Source of the DNA: Aptenodytes patagonicus
Taxonomy: Eukaryota > Chordata > Aves > Sphenisciformes > Spheniscidae
NCBI RefSeq assembly: GCF_965638725.1
Contig: NC_134982.1
Span: 40,228,799-40,292,798, forward strand
Reading direction: 5' to 3'
DNA: 64,000 bases
Under the pieces are notes generated by a model that searched no databases, was not told where the DNA came from, and saw nothing but the letters and a program-made list of their open reading frames with translations. Made by a program: the position numbers and the translations under genes. Positions within the stretch are counted from its first letter, which is position 1. The number at the start of each line of letters is the position of its first letter. Below, in pieces: positions 48,501-58,260 of this stretch.

Positions 48501-51061
48501 CTTTCTGTTTTCATCTAGTACTTGATGCCCTCTATATGGATGAAATGGTGAAAAGTATTCGCAATTGGATTAAAAGCCCGGCAAGCTCAGGTGTTGTGAC
48601 AGAAGAGCTGCAGAATACATGTGATAATCTGAAAAATACAGATGATGTTTATATTTTGATTGTTGAAGGCTTTCTGCTGTACAATTATGAGTAAGCAGCA
48701 ATATGTAAGCTGGTATATTAAAAGCTGCCCTAAAAAGGAAGAGGGAACTAAATATATTATTATTTTAGGCCGCTTAATGAACTATGGAATAGAAGATACT
48801 TTCTGACCCTTCCTTATGAAGAGTGCAAAAGGAGAAGGAGGTAAGATTATTCAGTTATTGCTCACAGAGGGTCACTGTACCCCCAAACCTGGAGTGGTTC
48901 TTTTATACTAACTTTTCTTCAGTGCTTGCCAAATGTAAGCTATTAATATCATCTGTCCTCTGTGACTCCCAGGGAAGACTGTGTGGGTGTTTAACCAACG
49001 TTAACAAAAGCATGCAGAGATGTGTGGGTTTGGGGCTTGAGGGGGGACATGACACTTGCATTTTAGAACACAGGGATATTAAAATGTTAAATGTTTTACA
49101 AACACTGGAAAGAGAATTTGTTGTCCAGATAAATTATTTAGATTACTGACTGCATATTGGAGTTAAACCATGTTTAAAATGAGAAACAGTTAAAAAAATA
49201 CTAAGCAGTCTTATCCTTGGTTGGATACAGCTACGTGATGATTATTGTTAAAGGAACAATGTTCATGTGTGGTTTTAGTGTATGCTTCGTTTAGGCTGTG
49301 CATTAGTTGTACCATATATCTGATTGAGATTATTGAGCCAGTGTCTGACTTGCCTCCAAATTTGGAGCAATACTGTGTGCTGGGAGCAATACATGTGCAC
49401 GAAGTCAGAATCGGCTGGCTGAGTGAAGAAATCCTCTATTCAGCTGGTTTTCGTTGATTCCACTTTCTTGGTTTCTCACTAGACTCACCTTTAAAGGACT
49501 TCAGTGTCCAGGCTGAAAGTGACTAGACAAAACCGCTAGTCATTTAAAACTTGAGAAATCTGTATAACCAATAAAAAAAGAAAAAAAGTAATTTGTTTTG
49601 ATAACACTTTCAATACAGCTTAATTTATATGTAATACCTTGTTCAATTAAAAAAAAAAATCCTTTTACCTCTTCTTAAATGTAATTTGATTGGCAGAAAT
49701 AGGTAAGTTAGCAAGAATTCGTATCACAGATAATATTAAAACAAAGGAGCCTCCTTTGCTCAAACAGTTATGCAGCCTGCCAGCCTATATAGGGTATAAC
49801 ATATCCTATTTTGGATAGATGCTCTTATTAAACCAGCTGACACTAGGGTAAAAATGTAAAGCTTGCATGGGAAAGCAAATATATTTTTGTGTAGCACCAG
49901 AGTCTACCAGCCAGCAGATACACCGGGGTACTTCGATGGACACGTGTGGCCTATGTATCTGAAATATAAAAATGAATTGGAAGAGAATGCAATTAACGTT
50001 GGTATGGTATCCTTAATTTTAAACTTATAAAATGCTCAGGTGTGGCACTTGTGCAGTTTTTGTTGGGTTACAGTTTTTTTTGACATTTGAAGAACAAATA
50101 TTTTTGTGGCACTTGGGCAGTAGGTTTGGACCTTTTGTTGGTTTACTTTTCAAGTCTATAGGGTTTTGAGTTTTGGGGTTTTTTACTAATGAAAATGATG
50201 AAGTTAAAAATAGAAATGTTCTGATCACTAATAGAGTCCATTTAACAAGCTAGTTTGTGTGTGCATGTGTGCATACATGCGTATGGCTAAATAGGAAGAT
50301 TCTCAGACAATAGCTGATGCACTGGCATCAAGAGAATTAAAATCCTGGTTGAAGTCCTCTAATAAGCTGAAGATACTTCCTAGGTGTGTTTTGTACACCC
50401 ACTCTTGCATGAGAAGTGTCAAAGCCAAGTCAGCTGATGGGGTGCTGCCATGAGCTTGTGTGAAGTTCACACTTGTACAGCTCTTGGACTGCCTACTTCT
50501 GGAGTGGGGGCCAGAGGAAAGAGAAGTCAGGTGGCTGCTTCATCAGCATGAAGACAAGGGCACCACTTCTTGCTGTGCAGTGAGGATGGGAACTGCAGTG
50601 CCCTTCCTTGACTTGCTCAAACCCTGAAGCTGAGGAAGAACCTGAGGTCTTCCACAGCATAGAAACCTTTCTCCTGAATTATTCCATTGCTTTACCGTCC
50701 TAATGTTATTACCACTACCCTTATGGAGACTTTTATACCACAAAAATTTTTAAATTAATTCTTAACTAGAATACTTTTCCATTATGTTATTTTTTTAACA
50801 TGTAAAATCAATTTGGGAAAGAAGAAAAGGGGGGGTGCTGTTCTTGCTTTTTATTTTTTCATCTCTTCTTATTGCACCCGTAGGAATACTGAAAACTTTG
50901 CCAATTGCTATTACAGATAACTGGCAGAGAACTCATGAAAACATTTTCTTTTGTCTGTCTTAGTTTATTTGGATGGAACAAAATCCCAAGAAGAGCTTTT
51001 ACCCTGTGTGTACAGTGATATAATACAGGAATTAAAAAAGCTGGGGGAAAGAAGTAAGTAA
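45523..51061 (+). CDS. NMRK1: NMRK1, nicotinamide riboside kinase 1 (7 coding exons)
   Basis: NMRK1 phosphorylates nicotinamide riboside (and nicotinic acid riboside) to the mononucleotide with ATP, a cytosolic NAD salvage step. Coding exons: 45523-45551, 45976-46066, 46736-46784, 48519-48690, 48769-48840, 49895-50001, 50964-51061. All internal junctions are GT-AG and in phase. The P-loop GVTNGGKTT is at residues 10-18, SQDDFFKPE follows at 34-42, the acidic EGFLLYNY starts at 106, and CKRRRSTRVYQPADTPGYF is the lid region around 133-151. DGHVWPMYLKYK and VVYLDGTKS are also family-specific. Reading to the first stop gives 205 residues; human NMRK1 has 199, and about 8 extra residues lie before EGFLL. 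The C-terminus is uncertain because the stop overlaps a donor-like sequence. An extra copy of the first coding exon lies in the intron after the third. Confidence 0.95.
45976..46066 (+). CDS. NMRK1: NMRK1 coding exon 2
   Basis: 91 nt encoding VTNGGKTTLAEKLKKMLPNC and DIISQDDFFK. It carries the Walker A lysine and threonines and the conserved acidic pair (residues 36-37). Confidence 0.95.
46736..46784 (+). CDS. NMRK1: NMRK1 coding exon 3
   Basis: 49 nt encoding PESEVETDERGFKLYD. The acceptor is TTTTTCCCCTTCAG; the donor GATG/GTCAGT is a weaker match to consensus. Confidence 0.93.
47069..47424 (-). other. Unidentified open frame between NMRK1 exon 3 and the repeated segment
   Basis: The minus strand is open for about 117 codons; its 5' end lies inside repeat copy 2 and it ends at a TGA. 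The first ATG gives an 89-residue reading that includes SFKIFGLYVRSDMKLRCQDQ. The composition looks protein-like, but I do not recognise a family, and open frames of this length also occur by chance. It could be a decayed gene fragment brought in with the rearrangement that made copy 2. Confidence 0.25.
47399..47643 (+). repeat. Direct repeat copy 2 (duplicated NMRK1 start exon)
   Basis: This is a near-exact copy of 45311-45555, including the intronic flank, acceptor (TTTGACAG) and start exon (equivalent exon 47580-47639). It diverges abruptly just after the donor GT, which reads GTAATT instead of GTAAGT. Because intron sequence is included it arose at DNA level, not by retrocopying. It lies in the intron between coding exons 3 and 4. 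Inclusion after exon 3 would reach an in-frame TGA within six codons. Confidence 0.92.
48519..48690 (+). CDS. NMRK1: NMRK1 coding exon 4
   Basis: 172 nt encoding VLDALYMDEMVKSIRNWIKS through VYILIVEGFLLYNY. The middle segment (about residues 75-99) is the least conserved part and accounts for the extra length relative to the human protein. The acceptor is TTTTCATCTAG and the donor GA/GTAAGC. Confidence 0.94.
48769..48840 (+). CDS. NMRK1: NMRK1 coding exon 5
   Basis: 72 nt encoding PLNELWNRRYFLTLPYEECK and RRR, the start of the lid. The acceptor is TATTTTAG and the donor GAG/GTAAGA. Confidence 0.95.
49895..50001 (+). CDS. NMRK1: NMRK1 coding exon 6
   Basis: 107 nt encoding STRVYQPADTPGYFDGHVWP and MYLKYKNELEENAINV. 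These are the most diagnostic residues of the kinase family. The acceptor is TTTTTGTGTAG. Confidence 0.96.
50964..51061 (+). CDS. NMRK1: NMRK1 coding exon 7 (last recognised)
   Basis: The acceptor GTCTGTCTTAG is followed by sequence encoding YLDGTKSQEELLPCVYSDII and QELKKLGER. Unspliced reading gives SK and a TAA at 51059-51061. The same bases form a near-perfect donor (AGAA/GTAAGTA, GT at 51054), so some or all transcripts may continue to a further exon. The end given is for the unspliced reading. Confidence 0.8.
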
Positions 51062-52823
51062 TTTTACTGGAAATTGAATCTGCTTATCCCATTCCAAGTT
51101 AACAAGAAGATAATAATTTTATATGAAAATACTGCAAAGATTATGTAGATCTGTATCTCTCCATATATATGTGTTACAGTCCTTGTACATCTCTGCCCAT
51201 TACTCTAAGTCATCATAAGCTACAACTTTAAGTTCCTTGAAATTGGATGAAATAATAGGTGGATCTACTGTTATCTAATGATAAAATAATTAAAAAGTGA
51301 ACAGAAGGAATATGGGGTAAAGCATCAATGAAAGCAGACATGGTGGTGGTATTAGTTTCTAATATACAATGATGTCATGTGCAGACAGAAAAATTACAGG
51401 TTAAATGTGTACTTTTTAATTTAGATCAGCAGGTCACAGCATGATAATGTAGAAAGCCTGGGTTCCATTTGTTACGAATTGAAAACCCCAAGACTGTCAT
51501 ACTTGGCAAGCCAACCAGCTGAGCAGATGTTACGTATACGTCCATAATACTAGTTCGTACAACACAAGTGGATTTGTAGCGACTATTAACTCTGTAAGCC
51601 TCATATATTGTTGAGTAGTATCAACAATGTGTTGCTCTTTAGAATTTCTTCAATCAGTCATGGTTTGGCTGATCTGTAAATCTGATTGAATGCGTACATT
51701 TTAAAGAATATAAACCTATTTTTGTGTACAAAACTAAACTATAAAGATGCAGTTCTGTTGGATTAATAAGCATATTTGAATATGGATGAATGCAATTTGA
51801 AATGTTCATATAGGAATGACAGTGATTACCTCTATTTTTATTAGCTTCTAATCACTGGTAAACATAGCTAGTTCCTCTAGCTAACCATCTGCTGTGGCAA
51901 TAGTAAGTTTAAGATTATATAAGCTGTTACACTGCTTAGTCAGTAACTGAAGCTGTTACTGAACACTTCATAACTGAACTTACTTAGACTTGCTAAATAC
52001 CTCTGTGGTGTTTGTCAAGTGATTTGTATGTTGTGTATTGTTTGGAGCAGTTGGGAATGAATATTTAAAAAAACCCAAACAAACCTGAAGAGAAGTCAGA
52101 TTGTTGGAAAAATATGGGGGAATAAGATGTCGGAGAGAATGCAGATGCATTGCTAACAAGATTAAGTACATGTGTTGTGCAAAGATCGATTATCGGGATA
52201 GCATAGGCTACTAGACAATAAAAGCATGCTTCCGGGAGGAGGAAGGAAGAAATAATTCTTGTTAATTTTCATAGCTCAGGTTGAGATTATACTAATTAAA
52301 GAGTTCAGAAAGCAGGTATGCTAAATCTATGTTAAAACTTTGTTACAGGATTTCTGTGTATATATATTTAGATAAACTAGGAAACTGGGAAGTTGAATTG
52401 TCTTTGGTTGCTGAATAAGTAATGTATTAACTCTTACATCTTCTACACAGTCTCTTACATTTTTATCAGCCAGAATAAAAATCAAACTACAGACATGAAA
52501 AGCAAAGGATGGACTATATTACTTACTATGTGTGAGCTGAACTGATCATGGTGATTGAAATGTAATGCTTTACTGTTAACAGTGTTAAGAGTCCTAAACC
52601 TGTATATAAGAAATGGGTCTTAAACAGATTAGAGACGTGTAAAGCTGTGTTTAAGACAAAGTAATTCCAAGTACTATTTTGTATTATTATTTTGCAGTAA
52701 AAATACTTCAAGTTGCATTTGCTCAAATGCAGTGATGGACTGTCTGACTTTAAGGTGTGTTTTTGTTTTTATTTCCTTTTGGAAGTGGTGCAACTGTAAC
52801 AGATTAGCTAATACTTGGATGGT
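51062..52823 (+). other. NMRK1 3' UTR or last intron
   Basis: AT-rich sequence without a recognised exon. If NMRK1 ends at 51061 this is its 3' UTR; AATAAA at 52217-52222 is one candidate polyadenylation signal, with others nearby. If the donor at 51054 is used, it is intron. Confidence 0.4.
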
Positions 52824-54408
52824 TGTGGTGGGTTGAGCTTAGCTAGCCCACCAAGCCACTCTATCGCTGCCCCTCCTCAACTGGACAGGGGAAGAAAATA
52901 CGATGAAGGGCTCGTGGGTTGAGATGAGAACAGGGAGATCACTCAGCAGTTACCATCATGGATAGAACAGACTCAACTCGGAGAAATTAATTTAATTTAT
53001 TGCCAATTAACACCAGAGCAGGATAATGAGAAATAAGAACAAATTTTAAACCACCTTTCCCCCTGCCCCCTTCTTCCTGGGCTCAACTTCACTCTTGGCT
53101 TCTCTACCTCTTGCCCCCAAGCGGTGCAGGGGGGTGGGGAATGGGGGTTGCAGTCAGTTCATCACACATTGTCTCTGCTGCTCCTTCCTCCTCACACTCT
53201 TCCCCTGCTCCAGCATGGGGTCCCTCCCACAGGAGACAGTCTTCCACAAACTTCTCCAATGTGGGTCCTTCCCACGGGCTGCAGTACTTCACAAACTGCT
53301 CCAGCGTGTGTCCTTTCCACGGGGTGCAGTCCTTCAGGAAGAGACTGCTCCAGCATGGGTCCCCCACAGGGTCACAAGTCCTGCCAGCAACCCTGCTCCA
53401 GCGTGGGCTGCTCTCTCCACAGGTCCACAGGTCCTGCCAGGACACTGCTCCTGCAGGGGCTCTCCTTGGGGTCACAGCCTCCTTCAGGGCACATCATGCC
53501 AGAGCAGGTGGAGGTCCTCCATGGCTGCAGGTGGGTATCTGCTCTGCCATGGACCTCCATGGACAGCAGGGGGACAGCCTGCCTCACCATGTGTAAGGCA
53601 TGAGAAGACTTTGTTACAGTAACCCAGGACAGTTTGCCTCCCCCATCTGACAATGTAGAGCCACAAGCACGTTTTATCTTGTTACGGTAACCTGGGGTAG
53701 TTCACTCCCCCTGCAGCTGCACATAACCCTGCATGGGCACCAATGTGATGGCCAGCTGCAGATACTGGAGTTTGGACAGCAGCACCTGTGTGATATCAGC
53801 AAGTTTGCTAATGAGCAAAACAGGACAGTTTATATACATGATATGTTAATCAGCACAAGTTTTATTATCCACCCCTGCAGTGCTTTCCCTTGAGCTTCAC
53901 TCCCGAGCAAGGCTCCACTGTGTTGGGTCCCCATTTGATTAGCGTTGGTGTCCCGGGGCTCCCACCACGGTAATGCTACGCTTTCCATAAAGCCAAACCT
54001 TTCACTTGCTGAGTGCTGTGCCTCATCCCTAAGGGATCCACACCTGCTTTTCACTTGTAACACCATGGTCTTCACCAGGGGCTGCAGGGGAATCTCTGCT
54101 CCAGTGCCTGGAGCACCTCCTCCCCCCCTCCTTCTTCACTAACCTTGGTGTCTGCAGGGCTGCTTCACGTATTCTCACTCCTCTTCTCCAGCTGCTGTTG
54201 CACAGCAGTTTTTTCCCCTTAAATACATTATCACAGAGGCTCTACCACTGTAGCTGATGGGCTCAGCCTTGGCCAATGGCAGGTCCATCTTAGAGCCGGC
54301 TGGAACCAGCTCCGTCCAACGTGGGGGAAGTGTATGGTATCTTCTCACAGAAGCCACCCCGTAGCGCACCCCCCGACTGCCAAAACCTTGCTATGTAAAC
54401 CCAATACA
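52824..54408 (-). mobile_element. Avian endogenous-retrovirus solo LTR, interrupted
   Basis: The element starts TGTGGTGGG and ends CCCAATACA, and is flanked by a 5-bp target duplication ATGGT (52819-52823 and 54409-54413). TG...CA ends plus the duplication define a solo LTR; without its insertion it is about 1.1 kb. I recognise the sequence as a common avian ERV LTR type, but assign no family name. A minus-strand AATAAA at 52996-53001 near its left end supports minus orientation. From about 53.2 to 53.5 kb it contains degenerate units with CTCCAGCRTGGG and GGTCC, spaced about 45-60 bp. No internal viral genes are present. Confidence 0.88.
53592..54062. mobile_element. Second LTR-like element nested in the first
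   Basis: A 471-bp insert begins TGTAAGG and ends TTGTAACA, and is flanked by CCATG on both sides (53587-53591 and 54063-54067). Removing it and one CCATG restores a continuous outer LTR. TG...CA ends with a 5-bp duplication fit a solo LTR. Orientation is unresolved: a minus-strand AATAAA (53861-53866) and a TATA-like run (about 53829-53836) give conflicting polarity. It carries no coding sequence. Confidence 0.8.
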
Positions 54409-54689
54409 ATGGTGAAAGGAAGAAATTTTTTGTTGCTGCCTTTCCCATCCCTGCATGGAACTTGTAGGGTTATGGTGTCCCTTCGGTAAACTTGAAGTAT
54501 TTTCTTAGATGGAGAAATGCATGAGTACAACTTCAAATGGTATGTTGGTTCCAGAGGAACATAAGGGATTCTTTTATGAATTAAGGACAGGAAATGAAGG
54601 GTTAAGACTTAATGGGCTCCTCTCATGAGGAGGAAGAATTTCAGTATTGGCAGTCCCTGGGTGATGTTATTCAGCAAGCTTAGCCATGA

Positions 54690-55530
54690 TTCAGAGGAGG
54701 GAATGAACAATGAAATCACCCAAGTTTGCAGATGATACCGAGCTTTCTCAAGTAGCCCAACATTGGTCCAGTGGCAAGGAGCTCAGTTTTGTGAGATCCT
54801 TCCGTGGGCAGAAGGGGTAGATGAGCTCCAGTATAGTTTTACGCACTTGTGGTGTAAACCATTCATCCAAACATACATGGTACTGAACTTTTAGTTCAGC
54901 AACTTGTAGTTACAACTCGGGGCAGAGATCTTTGACAGTTCTTCTAAAACCATCACCACAGTGTGGAGCTGCATCAAAATATTAGGTAGGCATCCTATGG
55001 AACGGTATTGTGAACAAGACAGGTGGTGCTACTTTGGTCCTATGTATAACCAGTGGACCCACATTTTCAGTATTGGGCAGTTCCAGTTTCTACATCTGGA
55101 GGGAGTCCATAGTGGAGTTAAAAGAAGAGCAACTAATGTGATCAATGGAATGGAGCAGCCGCTTTGTGAGGAGAAACTAAAAATGCTGGGACTCTTCATT
55201 CTGGAGAGGAGAAGACAGGGGAAGAAAGGTCAAGGTTTACAAAATCTTGAAAGTTGTGAGCCAAGTGGATGCAGAACTAGTATTCACCAAATTGTACAAA
55301 TACTAGTTTAGGGGGCACTCCTCCTTCGCTTAAAACAGATTGACCAATTATATTAAGGTGATATTTCACATAGATGAAGGTGGTATTTCACACAGCAGAT
55401 AGTGAGCTTCTGAGGTATATTGCCATAGGAGGCAGACAGTACCAGCAGGTTCAAAAGGGATTGGGAAGATTCATTGACACCATGGCCATAACAAGTAGTA
55501 AAAGAAGCAGGCACGGCTATACCACGGATG
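54690..55530 (+). mobile_element. Old CR1-type LINE fragment (3' part of reverse transcriptase ORF and UTR)
   Basis: AAGTTTGCAGATGATACC near 54722 matches the conserved 'FADDT' region seen in CR1 elements. From 54961 a 116-codon open remnant contains RRATNVINGMEQPLCEEKLK followed by MLGLFILERRRQG, the typical CR1 ORF2 C-terminus. Downstream GGTATTTCACACAGCAG and a GTTCAAAAGGGATTGG segment resemble the CR1 3' region. Stops and gaps interrupt the rest, so it is a dead copy. Confidence 0.75.
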
Positions 55531-57330
55531 GCCTGTAGAAACTGGCCAGGCTCACCTGTGGTGCCTAAATTGCATGTCTTCTCGCCAGTTGCTACAGCAA
55601 CTCACCTTAGTGGGAAAAGACAATAACCTCTTCTGAGTCTCTTTGGGAGGTAAAGTATTTCAGGTGCCTTTATAAAAGCTTACAGAATTCCCCTGCAACG
55701 TTGGTACGTTGGTAGAATGCTTTTGCTTTGAAGGAGGTACAGCCCCTGACAGGAAAAATCTAGTTTGCCCCTGGCAGGTGCCTTTTGACTGCCAGGGCTG
55801 TGCTAGCTGTAAAGTGGTCGGGGAGAGCTGCAGGACAGGAGCCTGTGGTTCTTTTTGTGAAGAAAGGATGCTTTTTTGGAAGTGGTGTCACATTCTGCTG
55901 GCTGCAATTTCAGGCTGTCGTAGCCGAAGGAATCCTTGCCAAGTGTCTTGCGTATGTTTAGAAACATGGTGATGATAGAAGTGGTGTTGTTCTACAGAAG
56001 GCTAATGGGCTAATGGATAATATATAAGAAGCACAGAAATGCAACTACAGGATTAGCTACACGTCAAGAAGGTGATTTCTTAGTCTTCATGATGTCAAAA
56101 TAATGGAAAGAACATGACAATGTAGTAGTCATGAACACTGATGTAGTAGGAACAAACTTTACCTCACAGAGCTATTGCTCCCTCTCTAACCTTCAAAGTT
56201 AAGTCTAAAAGCTGAATTTCTGTTTATGCTGTGTATCATTGATTCAGATGTTGGTTTTGTCACATACATGGTGTTTCTTACTTTAGGAAACCACTGAATG
56301 TGCCCTTGGGAACAATGATTCTTTTGTCCATCCAACTGGGAATAATGTCTGTGCTTTCTCTCTAGCACTGCCACTGAACACCTTTATAGTCAAAACTGTC
56401 CAGTCAGTTAATGTAGCTGCAAGAGAGTAAGAGTAGTGTGAGCGTGAAGAAAACTGGAAAAAATTAAGAGTAAAACGAGAGTGTTTCTGTTAGGAGGCTG
56501 ATGTTCCTATTTCCAGAGAGAGAAGGTTGGTGTGCCAAAAAACGTCTCTCTCCTGTCCCGTTATGTGGTTTATTAAAAGACTACCACTTCCTGCACGTCT
56601 TCAGACAGAGGAGTGTTGTAGGACAGTGCTTTCCAGGTTCTCAAACTGAGAAGGGGATGGGCCCTTACAAAGGAGGCCCTCTGGTGAGAGCTGCCTCTTC
56701 TCAAAGCCAGCTGTAAAGGAGCGTGGTGACTTGCCACAGGACACACAGAGGGTGTCAGCACCCAGCCAAACGAGTTTTGTCAGGTGGAGGAAGATGTGCT
56801 CAACTGTCCTCGGGGTTAAAGTGTGTTGGGGGGGGTGTGGAATTTAATGTCGTGCATTGCTAGACACTGCTTAACGTGCCTCCTTACTTTTCTCTCCCCA
56901 CAGTTGGTCCCCATACGTGTTTTCAGGAAGCATAATCCGGCTTTAGTCCGGAGCAGAGGTACTTTGCAGAGCTCCCTTTGTGACTCCTGCCTCTTGTCAG
57001 CACAGCTACATCCCTGCTCGTGGCTGGCCGCTGCAGGGGGCTGGATGCACACCTTACCCCAACTTGGAGCAGCCGACCGGGCAGAGGCCTGTGGCCTGCC
57101 GGGCAAGAGCTGGGGTTCATTAATTGCTGAACTTGTACGTTCAATTTTGGCGTGAGGAGTCCAGAGGAGCTGGGCAGGCACGCATCCTCTGCAGGTACGC
57201 TCCAAAAGTCTGTCAGCGTCACTGCCACCACCGACCCCAGCGTGCCTTTTTTTACAGGCTGGGACTAGAACTACTCCGCCCTGAGTTTTTCCTCCCTCCT
57301 CGTGACAGCTAACGCGTGGATGTGGAGTAC
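55531..57330. other. Spacer between the repeat cluster and the CARNMT1 promoter
   Basis: No gene was recognised. A strong acceptor (CTTTTCTCTCCCCACAG) ends at 56903 and is a candidate terminal exon boundary for NMRK1. Open frames here are short and in several frames at once, typical of GC-rich chance. Confidence 0.5.
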
Positions 57331-57339
57331 TTGGCAAGG

Positions 57340-58260
57340 GCACTGACCTAAAACACCGTCGGGGGGCCGCCCGCGCCTCACGCTGGCCAACCCGGCCACT
57401 TCGCCCGCGCAGAAATCACGCCAGACTCCGCGGCCCCTGCGGCCGCGCTCCCCGCCGGGCGTCAGGCCCCCGCGCCCCCTCCCCGCCGGCAGGCGCGCGC
57501 CTGCGCCTGCCGCCGCCCGTCTTCTCGCGATACTCCCTGCCCGCCCGCCCGGACGGGCCGGCGCCCGTCGGGTCCCCTCCCTCCGCCCCGCGCCGGAAGT
57601 GAGCGAGGGAGCGTGCGCGCGCGCCGGTCGCGGTTGTTGGCGGCGGCCGTTGCGGGGATGTCGGCCACGTGCGCCGTGTCCCGTAAAGCGCAGTCGCCGC
57701 TGCCGCCGCGTCCCCCGGGCGAGAGGGATCCGCCGGCCAAGGCGATGCGCAGGGGGCTGCGGCGGGGCCACGAGGAGGAGCGGGAGCAGCTGCCGTGGCC
57801 GGGGGAGAGCGCGGGCGGCGGGGGCGGCGAGCCCGAGGTGGAGCAGGCGGCCTCGCTGAGCGACGAGCGGCGGAGGCGGCAGCCGCAAGAGCCGAGGGCG
57901 CTGGCGGCGGCGGCGGCCGCGGCAGGCAGGGTGGAGGAGGAGGCGGAGGAGGAGCGGCTGGAGCGGGAGCATTTCCGGAGGATCATCAACGCCTTCCGAT
58001 ACTACGGGTAACCGAGACCGGCCGCCTTGTGTGCGGGGCCCCGCGAGGGTCCCCTCCCTTCCGCCGCGTCCGTCGGTGGTCCCACCGACCTGACGCCGCA
58101 GGGGTCGGGAGCTCGCCGTCCGTGCGGGCGGCGCTCCGGGCGCCTGGCTCCCAGAGCTCTCTGCCCTTCCGCGCGTGTCGTGTGGCGGCCTCCCTCGGCC
58201 TGTACTCCGTGGGGAGCGCGGTGCCTTTAGCGGGGTGCAGAAGCCCGAGTCAGGAAGGGA
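57340..58260 (+). promoter_or_regulatory. CpG island over CARNMT1 exon 1
   Basis: A sharp CpG-rich block surrounds the CARNMT1 start codon, with GC-rich 5' flank and no obvious TATA box. It spans the promoter, 5' UTR, coding exon 1 and the start of intron 1. Confidence 0.8.
57658..58007 (+). CDS. CARNMT1: CARNMT1 coding exon 1
   Basis: 350 nt, very GC-rich, starting [20 protein letters not shown]. It includes an alanine run (LAAAAAAAG) and an acidic stretch (VEEEAEEE) before the conserved [17 protein letters not shown]. The donor is GG/GTAACC. Confidence 0.9.

Noticed and set aside
53095-53622. 175-codon plus-strand frame with 161- and 159-codon overlapping frames
   Set aside because: They lie within the outer LTR's repeated, stop-poor array and are open in several frames at once; they match no viral or host protein.
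56904-56935. Terminal NMRK1 exon
   Set aside because: Phase and acceptor fit, but the peptide does not resemble known NMRK1 C-termini and no nearby AATAAA was seen; left as a candidate only.
57271-57972. 233-codon minus-strand frame over the CARNMT1 promoter
   Set aside because: It is antisense to CARNMT1 exon 1 in CpG-rich DNA and is Arg/Pro/Leu low-complexity; a shadow frame.
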